A stretch of DNA of 33,151 bases. It comes from Fimbriimonas sp. (GTDB lineage: Bacteria; Armatimonadota; Fimbriimonadia; Fimbriimonadales; Fimbriimonadaceae). The notes below the pieces were generated by a model. It saw only the letters and a list, made by a program, of their open reading frames with translations, was not told the origin of the DNA and made no database searches. Below are positions 1-8,287 of the stretch, one piece after another (position 1 is the first letter of the stretch; every line of letters starts with the position of its first letter). Position numbers and translations under genes: made by a program. Location of the stretch: positions 1 to 33,151 of the forward strand of contig JARLGV010000109.1 of assembly GCA_031292555.1 (NCBI GenBank), in the 5' to 3' direction.

Positions 1-85
1 AACCGTATTTCAACGGTCGATTTCTCAACTTGGATATCAACCGACGAAACTTCCCAATCGGCAGTCAAACCCAAAAGAACGCGGA

Positions 86-3000
86 ATGCATCGGTGTCAT
101 GCACGCAACAAGTTTAGAAGAAGCCACGAGATTCTTCATAGTCCCTTTCTTGTCGCCTTGATGATAGCGTATGTACCTTCTTCGAATGGACTTAATGCGT
201 TTTTTGAAGTGATCTTAGGCGCATGGCATCGCCCACATACAATGCCAAGCAACCACTACACGAGCCTCCCATTGATCGCGTTTTTGGGCCACCATCCTGG
301 ACGAGACGTGGGGCGCGGCATTTGGTCAAAGGAAGCGTTAGCCAACGCTCAGGCGAGTTCCATAGGCACATATGCAAGCACCGATCCCGAAGACATGCTC
401 GTTGGGCACACAGTCGCAGTGTCTCCTGCCCCCGGGCCCCCACTTCCCTGGGAAGGCGCATTGAGCAATGGGTCCTGGCAGGGACGGATTTTGGTTCCAG
501 ATCATTCGATCGTTAACACTGCAAATGGAGATCGCCTGTTCGTACTCAAACTCTTGGGATGGAAGTCACGTGGAATCAACGTAGATTTCACGCTCTACCA
601 TAACAGCGAGACCAATTTCTCGGATGAATTCGGTTACGGCTGGTCTTCCAGCACCGACGTTTATATCAATAATCTAACTTCCACGCCTACACTTCACTGG
701 GCTACTGGGCTGAGCATTCCCTACTCCGGAACTGGGCCAACATACACGCCCCCTGCCGGGTACTACGATCAGATGGTTCATAACGGAGACGGCACGTGGA
801 CCGTGACGGCCAAGAACGGCACTAAATACGAGTTCAACGGCGCTGGTTTTTGCACGGCCATTCAAGACCTCGACGGGAACCAGCTCACGTTCGTCCTGAA
901 CAGCTCAAACTACTGTACGCAGATAATCGATCCCACTGGAAAATCGATCTCGATCAATCTAGATTCGAGCAATCATGTGTCAAGCATCGTCGATGCACTC
1001 AATCGTCGATGGTCTTTCGAACTAGACGGCAATGGTGACCTTTCGCGGGTCAACTGGCCGATCCAGTCTGACGGGATTGTCTACAACGACAGTTTCACCT
1101 ACTCGCGCAACAGGATCGCGTCGCATACGGACAAAAGGGGATGCGTCTGGCAAGCATCCTATAACTCCGATGGGAGTATTGCGACGAGCATAGACCCACT
1201 AGGGCATTCTGTCACTTATGGTTACAGCACATCAGCCACAGTCGTCGTCGATCCAATGAGCAACTCACTTACCGACAACTATTCGAATGGGATCTTGGCA
1301 AGTCGCAAGGATCAAGCCGGGTTCAGCGTCTCCTATAGGCTCCGTGATTCGAACTACAACATCCTAACTCTGGTCGACAAGAACGGCAGCACGTGGCATG
1401 GTACCTATGATCCTCACGGAAATCTCCTGAGCATTACTGACCCTTTGTCCCATGTAACAACCTGGACCTATAATTCGTTGGCGGAGGAGTTGACGCAGAC
1501 GGATGCCTTGGCGAATGTCCAGACATACACTTACAGTCCGTCTGGCCACCTATTGACGACCACCGATCCCTTATCCCATACCTTACGGGTCAACACTTAC
1601 GATCAATTCGGTGAGTTAATGTCCCAAAGTGATGCACTAGGAAATACGATACGCCTAACCTATGACACAAGCGGAAACTGCACAACGATTGAAGATCCCC
1701 TCAGCAACACGACCGAACTTACCTTCGATGCCCTGAACCGCCTTATCAGTATCCAGGACACGCTGGGAGACGACTATTCAGTTTCATACGATCCGTGGGA
1801 TCGGGAGATCACCTTCACGAATCCGGACGGTTCAGCCACTACCAGGAGCTACGATACTGAGGGTGACCTGCTCTCCGAAACTGATGAGAACTCCCACACA
1901 GCTTCCTTCACGTATGACACTGCCCAACGGCTGCTAACGGCAACTAACGCCCGGTCGGACACCGAAGCCTACATTTACGATCCGTGCAATAACAAGATAG
2001 GGGTGACCGATGGAAACGGCCACTTCCGATCCTACGCATATACGAACCGGGGTGAGCTGGCAGCAATGACCCTGGCAGACGGTGCAACGGAAGCATGGGC
2101 ATACGATGGGAACGGCAATACGACGGTTTACGAGAACCCAATTCGGCAATCGATATTGTACTCCTATGACTTCGCCAACCGTCCAACGGGAGCCACCTAC
2201 CCCACAGGGCCAGGTACATCGTATACATACGATAATTCGGACCGCCTGTTAACGATGTCAGACTCCACGGGCATAACGGCATGGACCTACGACCAGGCAT
2301 CTCGTGTCACAAATCTCAACACCCCTCAGGGAAGTATAGGTTACACGTACGACAACGCTGGAAATCGCCTAACCATGTCTGACGTGGCTGGGACAACAAG
2401 CTATGCCTATGACGCCGATTCCAATGTGGTGTCGATAAAGAACCCGTTTTCCGAATCCACCAGTTTTGGGTACGACGCTGACGGCAGACTGATCAAAGAG
2501 ACATTCGCCTCAGGTGCCTATGATCAATTTGGTTACGATAACCGAGATCGAACCGTCTCTTTAACTCATAGGAATTCTGCCGGCTCCATACTGAGCCAAG
2601 ATAGCTATTCTTATGACGCTGCATCGAACATCATTAGCAAAACAGTCGATACGCTGACGACGAACTACACATATGACCCTGTTGATCAGCTGCTCTCCGA
2701 GAACAATGCAGGCTACTCGGCTTCATACAGCTACGATTCGAACGGAAATCGAACATCCTCGAGCATTCAGGGTGTGACGTATGCTTACATCTATGACAGT
2801 GGCGACAAGTTAACTTCTATAAAGGCCGGTTCCTCGACCATCAAGAGCTACCTATACGATGCGGCAGGACGAACAACGTCCGTTACGACTAGTTCGGGGA
2901 CAACGTACCTGTCCTACGACTATGAAGACAGGGTAGTTGGGATCACGTACCCCAACTCGACGACCAACTCCTTCACATATAACGGACTGGATACCCGGAT

Positions 3001-3997
3001 TGCGAAGGCAGACTCGAGTGGTATGCACAACTATCGGCGGGATGGAATCGGCGTCACTGACCCCGTCCTATCCGATGGGACTATCACATTCACACCTGGT
3101 ATTTCAGAGCGGCTAGGAACGACGACGATCTTCGATCACTCTGACCAACTCGGAAGCTTCACGCGGCAGACCAATTCTGTCCAAAGCACCACTGCAACTC
3201 GCACGTTCGACGCGTTCGGAAACCTGCTATCGACAACTGGACAGCCTCAAAGCACCTTCGGGTTCGCTGGCACGAGTGGCTACCAGCAAGATACGGATAG
3301 TGGCTTAATGCTTCTCGGGCACCGGTTTTACGATCCAGCATCGGGCCGCTTCATAACACGGGATTCCGCTAAGGATGGGCGCAATTGGTATGCGTATTGT
3401 TACAACAACCCAGTTGCCCATGTTGACCCGGATGGCCATATCGTACCCCTGGTTGTCATCGCCATTTTGGCTATTGGAATTCTTGCTGCGGGCACTGCAG
3501 AGGCACCCACTTCGGGCCATTCTCATAGCAACGCTGGCCAAAACGGAGCCAGAAAGATCCAAGTCGCGCTCGACGTTACCGGCGCAGTCTCCGGCATCGG
3601 CGATCTTATAGGCGGCATCGCCGGCATAATAGAAGGGAGCGGAGCAGCAATTGAAGCTGAAGCTGGAGGTGCAGCGGAAGAAGTCGGTTCAGCTTCAAGC
3701 TCCGAAGCGGGCGTCTACAAGGGCGCGATCGAGAAGAATCATAAGTTGCCTCGAGCCATCAAGAAGCAACTCCGGAAAGAGCAATACCCTAGGAAACCAG
3801 ATGCAAGAGTGGGTCTGCCAAGAGACTGGCATCAGGGACCTGAGGGTATTCACGGAGGAAACGGGTACAAGCACCCTGGAGGCCACTACAATAATTGGTG
3901 GCATGACAGTATCGACCAGCACGGAGGATTTCATGAGATCCCACAGAAGAAAGTCCAGGAGCTTTACGACGAGATTGGTGACCTACTAGGATGGTAG
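86..3997 (+). CDS. RHS/YD-repeat protein with C-terminal toxin-like domain (5' end unresolved)
   Basis: Dozens of YD repeats (pattern YDxxGxxxxxxDxxG) fill roughly residues 215-1015. The RHS-associated core lies at about 1020-1117 and includes DQLGS, GHRFYDPASGRFITRD and a closing HVDPDG. In this family the repeats form a shell that encloses the C-terminal domain, which is a toxin that varies between strains. Here the tail (1118-1303) has a hydrophobic stretch just after the core, a Gly/Ala-rich segment and a compact His/Trp-rich end: H1219, W1248-H1249, H1256, GGHYNNWWH at 1265-1273. That end resembles His-dependent nuclease-type toxin tips, but I cannot assign a named family. No clear signal peptide is visible. 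The frame is open back to base 2, so the ATG at 86 may not be the true start and the gene may be 5'-truncated by the window. Base composition is clearly more AT-rich than the rest of the window. The next gene overlaps its stop. Confidence 0.85.
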   Translation: MHRCHARNKFRRSHEILHSPFLVALMIAYVPSSNGLNAFFEVILGAWHRPHTMPSNHYTSLPLIAFLGHHPGRDVGRGIWSKEALANAQASSIGTYASTDPEDMLVGHTVAVSPAPGPPLPWEGALSNGSWQGRILVPDHSIVNTANGDRLFVLKLLGWKSRGINVDFTLYHNSETNFSDEFGYGWSSSTDVYINNLTSTPTLHWATGLSIPYSGTGPTYTPPAGYYDQMVHNGDGTWTVTAKNGTKYEFNGAGFCTAIQDLDGNQLTFVLNSSNYCTQIIDPTGKSISINLDSSNHVSSIVDALNRRWSFELDGNGDLSRVNWPIQSDGIVYNDSFTYSRNRIASHTDKRGCVWQASYNSDGSIATSIDPLGHSVTYGYSTSATVVVDPMSNSLTDNYSNGILASRKDQAGFSVSYRLRDSNYNILTLVDKNGSTWHGTYDPHGNLLSITDPLSHVTTWTYNSLAEELTQTDALANVQTYTYSPSGHLLTTTDPLSHTLRVNTYDQFGELMSQSDALGNTIRLTYDTSGNCTTIEDPLSNTTELTFDALNRLISIQDTLGDDYSVSYDPWDREITFTNPDGSATTRSYDTEGDLLSETDENSHTASFTYDTAQRLLTATNARSDTEAYIYDPCNNKIGVTDGNGHFRSYAYTNRGELAAMTLADGATEAWAYDGNGNTTVYENPIRQSILYSYDFANRPTGATYPTGPGTSYTYDNSDRLLTMSDSTGITAWTYDQASRVTNLNTPQGSIGYTYDNAGNRLTMSDVAGTTSYAYDADSNVVSIKNPFSESTSFGYDADGRLIKETFASGAYDQFGYDNRDRTVSLTHRNSAGSILSQDSYSYDAASNIISKTVDTLTTNYTYDPVDQLLSENNAGYSASYSYDSNGNRTSSSIQGVTYAYIYDSGDKLTSIKAGSSTIKSYLYDAAGRTTSVTTSSGTTYLSYDYEDRVVGITYPNSTTNSFTYNGLDTRIAKADSSGMHNYRRDGIGVTDPVLSDGTITFTPGISERLGTTTIFDHSDQLGSFTRQTNSVQSTTATRTFDAFGNLLSTTGQPQSTFGFAGTSGYQQDTDSGLMLLGHRFYDPASGRFITRDSAKDGRNWYAYCYNNPVAHVDPDGHIVPLVVIAILAIGILAAGTAEAPTSGHSHSNAGQNGARKIQVALDVTGAVSGIGDLIGGIAGIIEGSGAAIEAEAGGAAEEVGSASSSEAGVYKGAIEKNHKLPRAIKKQLRKEQYPRKPDARVGLPRDWHQGPEGIHGGNGYKHPGGHYNNWWHDSIDQHGGFHEIPQKKVQELYDEIGDLLGW

Positions 3998-4644
3998 GCA
4001 TCTACCGAGTAATGGCAGAGCCCGTCGGATACCGATCCTATGGTTTGTTTACGCCGGCGCCATCCAAGTTACGAGGTGATCGGAGTTGCCTATCTTGTGG
4101 AAGAACTACACGCGAGAACTATGGCAAGCCTACACGAGTCCGCTTTGAGGGAGGTAGTTGCTCAGACTTTTACGCTGCAATAGGCAATCTGCTCGTCGCC
4201 CGTTCCGTTGGGGCATCAATTCAATCGCAGTTTCCAGAGGTTGGGCTGGACGAAATCGAGATCATCAATCGGCAAGGGCGTGATCGATTTCTCAAGAGGT
4301 GCGAGCCTGTGGTGGCGCTCGCTCCGAGGAAGAACGTTAAGTCTTTTTTGGAGGGGTCCACGCTTGTTCTGACTGAGATCTGCACCGTGTGCAAAAAGCC
4401 AGACCTAACGTTTCATTGGCTAGAAAGATCGGTTACGTTTCCAGATGACTGGGGCGAACTGGACTACCGCATCGAACCAAATCCTGATGGGGGAGAGATC
4501 CTTCTTTCGTCTGAAGTGGTTGGCGGGGATAATCTCTTTTACTTCTTCGACGGCTTCCTATTCTGTACCGATCAATTTCGAGAGTTCGTGCTCGGTCACA
4601 AGTGGTCCAACATCATGTTCCTGAAGTGCGGACGGATTGTGTGA
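3991..4644 (+). CDS. putative immunity protein, double-CxxC(G) (SitI6-like) family
   Basis: This 217-residue protein has no signal peptide and is presumably cytoplasmic. It carries CLSCG at residues 33-37 and CTVCKK at 131-136. This spacing of two CxxC knuckles, followed by a C-terminal half ending in a short F/T-x-Q-F-x-E-F-V segment and a final strand, matches the layout I recall for the myxobacterial double-CXXCG family (SitI6-type immunity proteins). The second knuckle lacks the usual glycine. The start overlaps the RHS stop by 7 bases (ATGGTAG), so the two genes are probably translationally coupled, as toxin and immunity genes usually are. An alternative start is ATG at 4012, which would remove the overlap. 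By position its role would be to neutralise the RHS C-terminal domain; this is an inference from position and motif. A plain zinc-ribbon protein of other function is the main alternative. Confidence 0.65.
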   Translation: MVGIYRVMAEPVGYRSYGLFTPAPSKLRGDRSCLSCGRTTRENYGKPTRVRFEGGSCSDFYAAIGNLLVARSVGASIQSQFPEVGLDEIEIINRQGRDRFLKRCEPVVALAPRKNVKSFLEGSTLVLTEICTVCKKPDLTFHWLERSVTFPDDWGELDYRIEPNPDGGEILLSSEVVGGDNLFYFFDGFLFCTDQFREFVLGHKWSNIMFLKCGRIV

Positions 4645-4720
4645 GGCAGGGCAGTTCGCGTTGAGATCCGTCGGTCGGCGGACAGGTTTGTGCTGCCATG
4701 GCCAACTTGGGATGCGAAGG

Positions 4721-4920
4721 CTGGGATTCTGTGCTAGTCAGTTAACGGCAGATTCTGTGTTAAGAGCTGCGATGGATCCACAGGGCGGCGGCGAAGCGGA
4801 TGGGTGATCCGGGCGAAGGGGCCATTGCGTTGGAGTAGCCCATACACAACCTCTCCGAGGTTGGATTCGTCGCGGCCACGGTCCCATGGTTGCCTTTAGG
4901 GCTAGCGTACAGAATCCCGG
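4721..4920. repeat. inverted-repeat-bounded ~200 bp segment, possible dispersed element
   Basis: The left end reads ctgggattctgtgctag (4721-4737). The right end (4901-4920), read on the opposite strand, is ccgggattctgtacgctagc. The 10 bases gggattctgt match exactly, followed by gctag after a 2-base offset. A further copy of gattctgtg lies inside at 4751-4759. There is no transposase. The arrangement resembles a small non-autonomous element or a REP-like structured repeat; copy number elsewhere is unknown. Confidence 0.4.
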
Positions 4921-4945
4921 GATTGGAGAGGTTGGCGATCATGCG

Positions 4946-5104
4946 CCCGCAACCCGCAACCCGCAAACCCGCAAACCCGCAAACCCGCAAACCCGCAAAC
5001 CCGCAACCCGCAAACCCGCAAACCCGCAAACCCGCAACCCGCAAACCCGCAAACCCGCAAACCCGCAAACCCGCAACCCGCAACCCGCAACCCGCAACCC
5101 GCAA
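4946..5104. repeat. tandem array of 21 units, cccgcaa (7 bp) and cccgcaaa (8 bp)
   Basis: Counting units gives nine 7-mers and twelve 8-mers in the order 7,7,8x5,7,8x3,7,8x4,7x5, totalling exactly 159 bases. The minus strand reads GGG-TTTGC or GGG-TTGC repeatedly, so it offers 21 G3 tracts separated by 4-5 base loops, a pattern compatible with G-quadruplexes. The array ends 30 bases before the GTG start of the hexosaminidase gene. The mix of unit lengths suggests slippage and unequal exchange. It is not CRISPR: there are no spacers. Confidence 0.95.
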
Positions 5105-5119
5105 CCCGGGCAAACATGA

Positions 5120-5125
5120 TAGCCT
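5120..5125 (+). promoter_or_regulatory. candidate -10 box (TAGCCT) for hexosaminidase gene
   Basis: TAGCCT lies 9 bases before the GTG start at 5135, which fits the TANNNT boxes seen close to other unit-leading starts in this window. No clear -35 is possible inside the tandem array immediately upstream. Confidence 0.3.
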
Positions 5126-5134
5126 ACGAATATC

Positions 5135-7387
5135 GTGAACGTCTGTCCATTGCTACTTGCCCTCCTGCCAACTACGCCGGCTCAGCCTGGGGCGCCGGCG
5201 ATCTTGCCGAAGCCGGTGCACCTCGCGGTTGGCGCGGGGAGTCCGTTCGAAATCACTCGTAATACCGTCCTCGTCGCCCCTTCCGACCTAGAGGGGGCGC
5301 GGCTACTTCAGACCATGCTTGCGACCGGGGCCGGGTTGCACCTCCCAACCGCTCACCGGACGAACTCTCACGGCTGGATTCGATTCCAGAAGGCGCCGGC
5401 CGGGACGATCAAGGCGGAGGGATACACCCTCCACGTCACCCACGACGGGATCGCCGTCCACTACGCCGACCAGGGTGGATCGGTCAACGCGGTCGAGACG
5501 CTCCGCCAACTGTTGCCGCCCGCCATCGAAGCATCGCACCCGTCTGGTACGAGCCACTGGACGGTTCCCGCCGTAGACGTGGAGGATGCGCCGCGCTTCC
5601 CATGGCGCGGCATGCACCTGGACGTGTCTCGGCATTTCTTCCCCGCTGCATTCATCAAGAAGTACATCGACTACCTCGCCCTCATGAAGATGAACGTCTT
5701 CCATTGGCACCTGGTGGACGATGGAGGGTGGCGGCTGCAGATCGACAAGTACCCGAAGCTCACCGAGGTCGGCGCCTGGCGATATGGCATCACCACCGAC
5801 TGGGATCAGAGCCGTCTTCGATTCGATCCGAGCAGCGGCTTGCCGAAGTACGGCGGGTTCTACACAAAGGCGGAGGTCCGCGACATCGTCAAGTACGCGG
5901 CCGCACGCAATGTCACGATCGTCCCCGAGATCGAGATGCCTGGTCACGCGATGCCGGTCTTCGCCGCTTACCCTGAGTTAGGATGCAAGAACCAGCCGAA
6001 GGCCGACCTGACCGGCCAACCGGACACCAACGTTTACTGTGCGGGAAGCGAAAGCACCTACCGGTTCATCGAGAACGTACTGGACGAAGTCATGGCGCTC
6101 TTCCCCTCCAAGTGGATCCACATCGGAGGAGATGAGGTCGATAAGCGGTTCTGGAAGGCGTGCCCGGTCTGCCAGGACCGGATCAAGAAAGAGGGGTTGA
6201 AGAACGAGGAGGAGTTACAGAGCTACTTTGTGCGGCGCATCGACAAATACCTTGCCTCCAAGGGCCGACGTCTGATCGGATGGGATGAGATCCTCGAAGG
6301 GGGCCTCGCCAAGGGCGCCACCGTCATGTCTTGGCGGGGGATCGACGGCGGAATCGCCGCCGCAAAGGCCGGGCACGACGTCGTGATGTCGCCCACGTCC
6401 CACGCGTATTTCGATGCCTCAAACACTTCGCAGACCACCGAACACGTCTACACCTTCGACCCGGTCCCTCCGGCGCTGAACGCGACCGAGGCGAAGCACG
6501 TCCTAGGCGGCCAAGCAAATGTGTGGACGGAATGGATCCCAACGACCCAGCGGGTGGAGTACATGATCTTCCCGCGAATCGCGGCGATGTCGGAAGTGCT
6601 CTGGTCTCCGAAAGAGGGTAGAGATGTGAACGAGTTTCTTAGCCGCCTTTCGTCGATCTATGAACGCCTCGACCGACTCGGCGCGAACTACTACCTCCCG
6701 GCTCCACGGGTGAAGACCAATGCCCTTCTCTTCATCGATCACGCGCAAGTTTCAGTGATCGAGGAGAAAAAGATGCCCGGTTCGATCCGATACACCCTGG
6801 ACGGATCGGCCCCGACTGCGAAGTCGAAACTCTACGCAGGGCCGATCACGATCGATCGGAAAGGCACCGTTACGTTTGCTTTCGTCAACCAGGCCGGACA
6901 CGCGGGATCGACTACGACGGTCGAATGCGCACCCAGTGACCCAGGCGTGCCGAGCAATCTGATTCGCGGCTGGAACGTCGCCTACTACGAAGGCTCGTGG
7001 ACCCAAACGCCGGATTATTCGAAGCTCACTCCGATCAAGGAAGCAGTTTCGACCACCGTAGATCTCGCTCAGCGTGCACGCGAGGATAACTTCGCACTTC
7101 ACTTCGCCGGATACTTCAAGGCAGGAACGGAGGGACTCTATCGATTCGCCCTCACGAGCGACGACGGATCCTGGCTCAAGATCGGCGGACTGTCGGTCGT
7201 GAACAACGACGGCACCCATCCTCCGACGACCCGCGAAGGCTCGATTTGGCTGCCCAGAGGCTTCTTCCCGATCGAAGTGGGTTACTTCCAGGCAGCAGAA
7301 GCAAAATCCCTTTCCCTGTCGGTTCAGGCGCCGGGCGCGAACTCCATTGGCCCGGCCGACCCTTTCATCCTTCACGCGGGAAGTTAA
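5135..7387 (+). CDS. secreted beta-N-acetylhexosaminidase, GH20, with C-terminal PA14 domain
   Basis: Removes terminal N-acetylhexosamine from chitin, peptidoglycan or glycan oligomers by substrate-assisted catalysis. An N-terminal hydrophobic leader (NVCPLLLALLPTTPAQ) indicates export. A GH20b-type domain precedes the barrel, which begins at FPWRGMHLDVSRHFFP. Barrel motifs are MNVFHWHLVDDGGWR, EIEMPGHA, the catalytic pair D333-E334 in HIGGDE, LIGWDEILEGG, and the Trp-containing GGQANVWTEWI. After the barrel come a chitobiase-C-like module (IRYTLDGSAPT) and a PA14 module (from GWNVAYYEGSW; LTSDDGSWLKIGG) that probably binds carbohydrate. At 750 residues it has the usual multidomain bacterial length. 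The start is GTG at 5135; no ATG in frame would keep the leader. It is monocistronic, with the tandem array upstream. Which sugar it acts on cannot be read from the sequence. Confidence 0.93.
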   Translation: MNVCPLLLALLPTTPAQPGAPAILPKPVHLAVGAGSPFEITRNTVLVAPSDLEGARLLQTMLATGAGLHLPTAHRTNSHGWIRFQKAPAGTIKAEGYTLHVTHDGIAVHYADQGGSVNAVETLRQLLPPAIEASHPSGTSHWTVPAVDVEDAPRFPWRGMHLDVSRHFFPAAFIKKYIDYLALMKMNVFHWHLVDDGGWRLQIDKYPKLTEVGAWRYGITTDWDQSRLRFDPSSGLPKYGGFYTKAEVRDIVKYAAARNVTIVPEIEMPGHAMPVFAAYPELGCKNQPKADLTGQPDTNVYCAGSESTYRFIENVLDEVMALFPSKWIHIGGDEVDKRFWKACPVCQDRIKKEGLKNEEELQSYFVRRIDKYLASKGRRLIGWDEILEGGLAKGATVMSWRGIDGGIAAAKAGHDVVMSPTSHAYFDASNTSQTTEHVYTFDPVPPALNATEAKHVLGGQANVWTEWIPTTQRVEYMIFPRIAAMSEVLWSPKEGRDVNEFLSRLSSIYERLDRLGANYYLPAPRVKTNALLFIDHAQVSVIEEKKMPGSIRYTLDGSAPTAKSKLYAGPITIDRKGTVTFAFVNQAGHAGSTTTVECAPSDPGVPSNLIRGWNVAYYEGSWTQTPDYSKLTPIKEAVSTTVDLAQRAREDNFALHFAGYFKAGTEGLYRFALTSDDGSWLKIGGLSVVNNDGTHPPTTREGSIWLPRGFFPIEVGYFQAAEAKSLSLSVQAPGANSIGPADPFILHAGS

Positions 7388-7497
7388 TCGGCCCGACACG
7401 TGAACTCATTCGTACCAGATGGGCCTATTAACTTAGACTCATCCGGCACGTACCCTACCGCTTTCCGAACGCCCTAGCCGCTCGTGCGGGATCGTGG

Positions 7498-7503
7498 TAG
7501 GAT
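7498..7503 (+). promoter_or_regulatory. candidate -10 box (TAGGAT) for the lutABC operon
   Basis: TAGGAT lies 7 bases before an in-frame GTG at 7511. If this is the -10, the transcript would begin near that GTG and the ATG at 7502 would lie upstream of the message start. No good -35 is seen. Confidence 0.3.
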
Positions 7504-8287
7504 GCTTGTCGTGCCCCATTCGGCGTCTACACCTGCCCAGGCACAGGATTCGCTTTCAGCCGCACCTCGAAATAGGGTGCGGCTAATGCTGACATGCCTC
7601 TGCGACGCCTTCTACGGCGAGGTAGGGATCGCCACAGTAAAAGTGCTGGAGCACGCCGGATGCGGGGTTTTGTTCGACCAAGATCAAACATGCTGCGGTC
7701 AGCCCCCGTTCAACTCGGGCGACTGGTCTGCTGCCCGGCTCGCCGCCGGCCACACGATGCGCACGCTGCTCAGCCACCCCGAGCCGGTCGTCACTCCGAG
7801 CGCGTCGTGCGCAGCGATGATTCGCGAATGTTATCCAATTCTTTACACCGGCATGGCCCATCCGAAAGTGTATGAACTCAGCGAGTTCCTCGTTAAGCAA
7901 CTCAATATCGCGACCTGGTCCGTCACAGCCAAGGAGCTCCCACCCAAAGTTCGTGTCGCCTACCACTTCTCGTGCCACGGCCGGGGGATTGGACTCAGGA
8001 ACGAGCAAAGGCAGTTGATCGAGAGCCTCCCTTGGGTCGACCTCGTGCCGTTCGACAATTCGGATCAGTGCTGCGGTTTTGGCGGCGCATTCTCCGCAAC
8101 CCACGGCTCTATCTCGGCCGGGATCGGGATGGAAAAGCTACGCGCGATTCAGGACGCTGGGGCCGAGGAGATTGTCGGCGGAGACATGGGCTGCCTCATG
8201 CAACTGAGTGGACTCATCAAACGGAACGGGATCTCTCTCAAGACCCGCCACTTCTCGCAACTGCTTGCGGAGGCGATCGGCGAATGA
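7502..8287 (+). CDS. lutA: LutA-like (Fe-S)-binding lactate oxidation subunit
   Basis: Belongs to the cysteine-rich CCG-domain family (LutA/YkgE), one of three subunits of the iron-sulfur, non-flavin L-lactate dehydrogenase that oxidises L-lactate to pyruvate in the cytoplasm. The first CCG unit runs from LTCLCDAFYG through DQTCCGQPPFNSG to SASCAAM. The second has HFSCHGRG and SDQCCGFGG and ends near GGDMGCLMQ. Length is about 260 residues, against about 240 for the family. The start is uncertain: GTG 7484, ATG 7502 and GTG 7511 are in frame, and homology begins only at RVRLMLTCL, so 7502 or 7511 is likeliest. The stop overlaps lutB by four bases (ATGA), and lutC follows. Confidence 0.87.
   Translation: MLVVPHSASTPAQAQDSLSAAPRNRVRLMLTCLCDAFYGEVGIATVKVLEHAGCGVLFDQDQTCCGQPPFNSGDWSAARLAAGHTMRTLLSHPEPVVTPSASCAAMIRECYPILYTGMAHPKVYELSEFLVKQLNIATWSVTAKELPPKVRVAYHFSCHGRGIGLRNEQRQLIESLPWVDLVPFDNSDQCCGFGGAFSATHGSISAGIGMEKLRAIQDAGAEEIVGGDMGCLMQLSGLIKRNGISLKTRHFSQLLAEAIGE

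Larger units (their letters stand above)
4645..5134. other. 490-base non-coding stretch between immunity gene and hexosaminidase
   Basis: No convincing gene. It holds an inverted-repeat-bounded segment (4721-4920), a 12-base perfect palindrome aatcccgggatt at 4913-4924, a 7-bp hairpin at 4847-4863, and a long tandem array (4946-5104). Open frames on both strands here are products of the low-complexity array. Bases 4645-4720 show nothing I recognise. Confidence 0.7.

Noticed and set aside
4946-5104. CRISPR array
   Set aside because: Units of 7-8 bases follow one another without spacers, and no cas gene is near.
4760-5138. Several open frames on both strands through the tandem array
   Set aside because: They encode only low-complexity repeats (for example NPQTRKPA or GLRVCGFA), arise because the 7- and 8-base units contain no stops, and lack start context or homology.
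6752-7399. 215-codon minus-strand frame inside the hexosaminidase gene
   Set aside because: It lies opposite a well-supported GH20/PA14 coding region, has no recognisable motif, and long antisense frames are expected at this G+C content.
7972-8283. Upstream extension of lutB
   Set aside because: It runs through lutA in another frame and has no homology; ATG 8284 with the ATGA overlap is the natural start.
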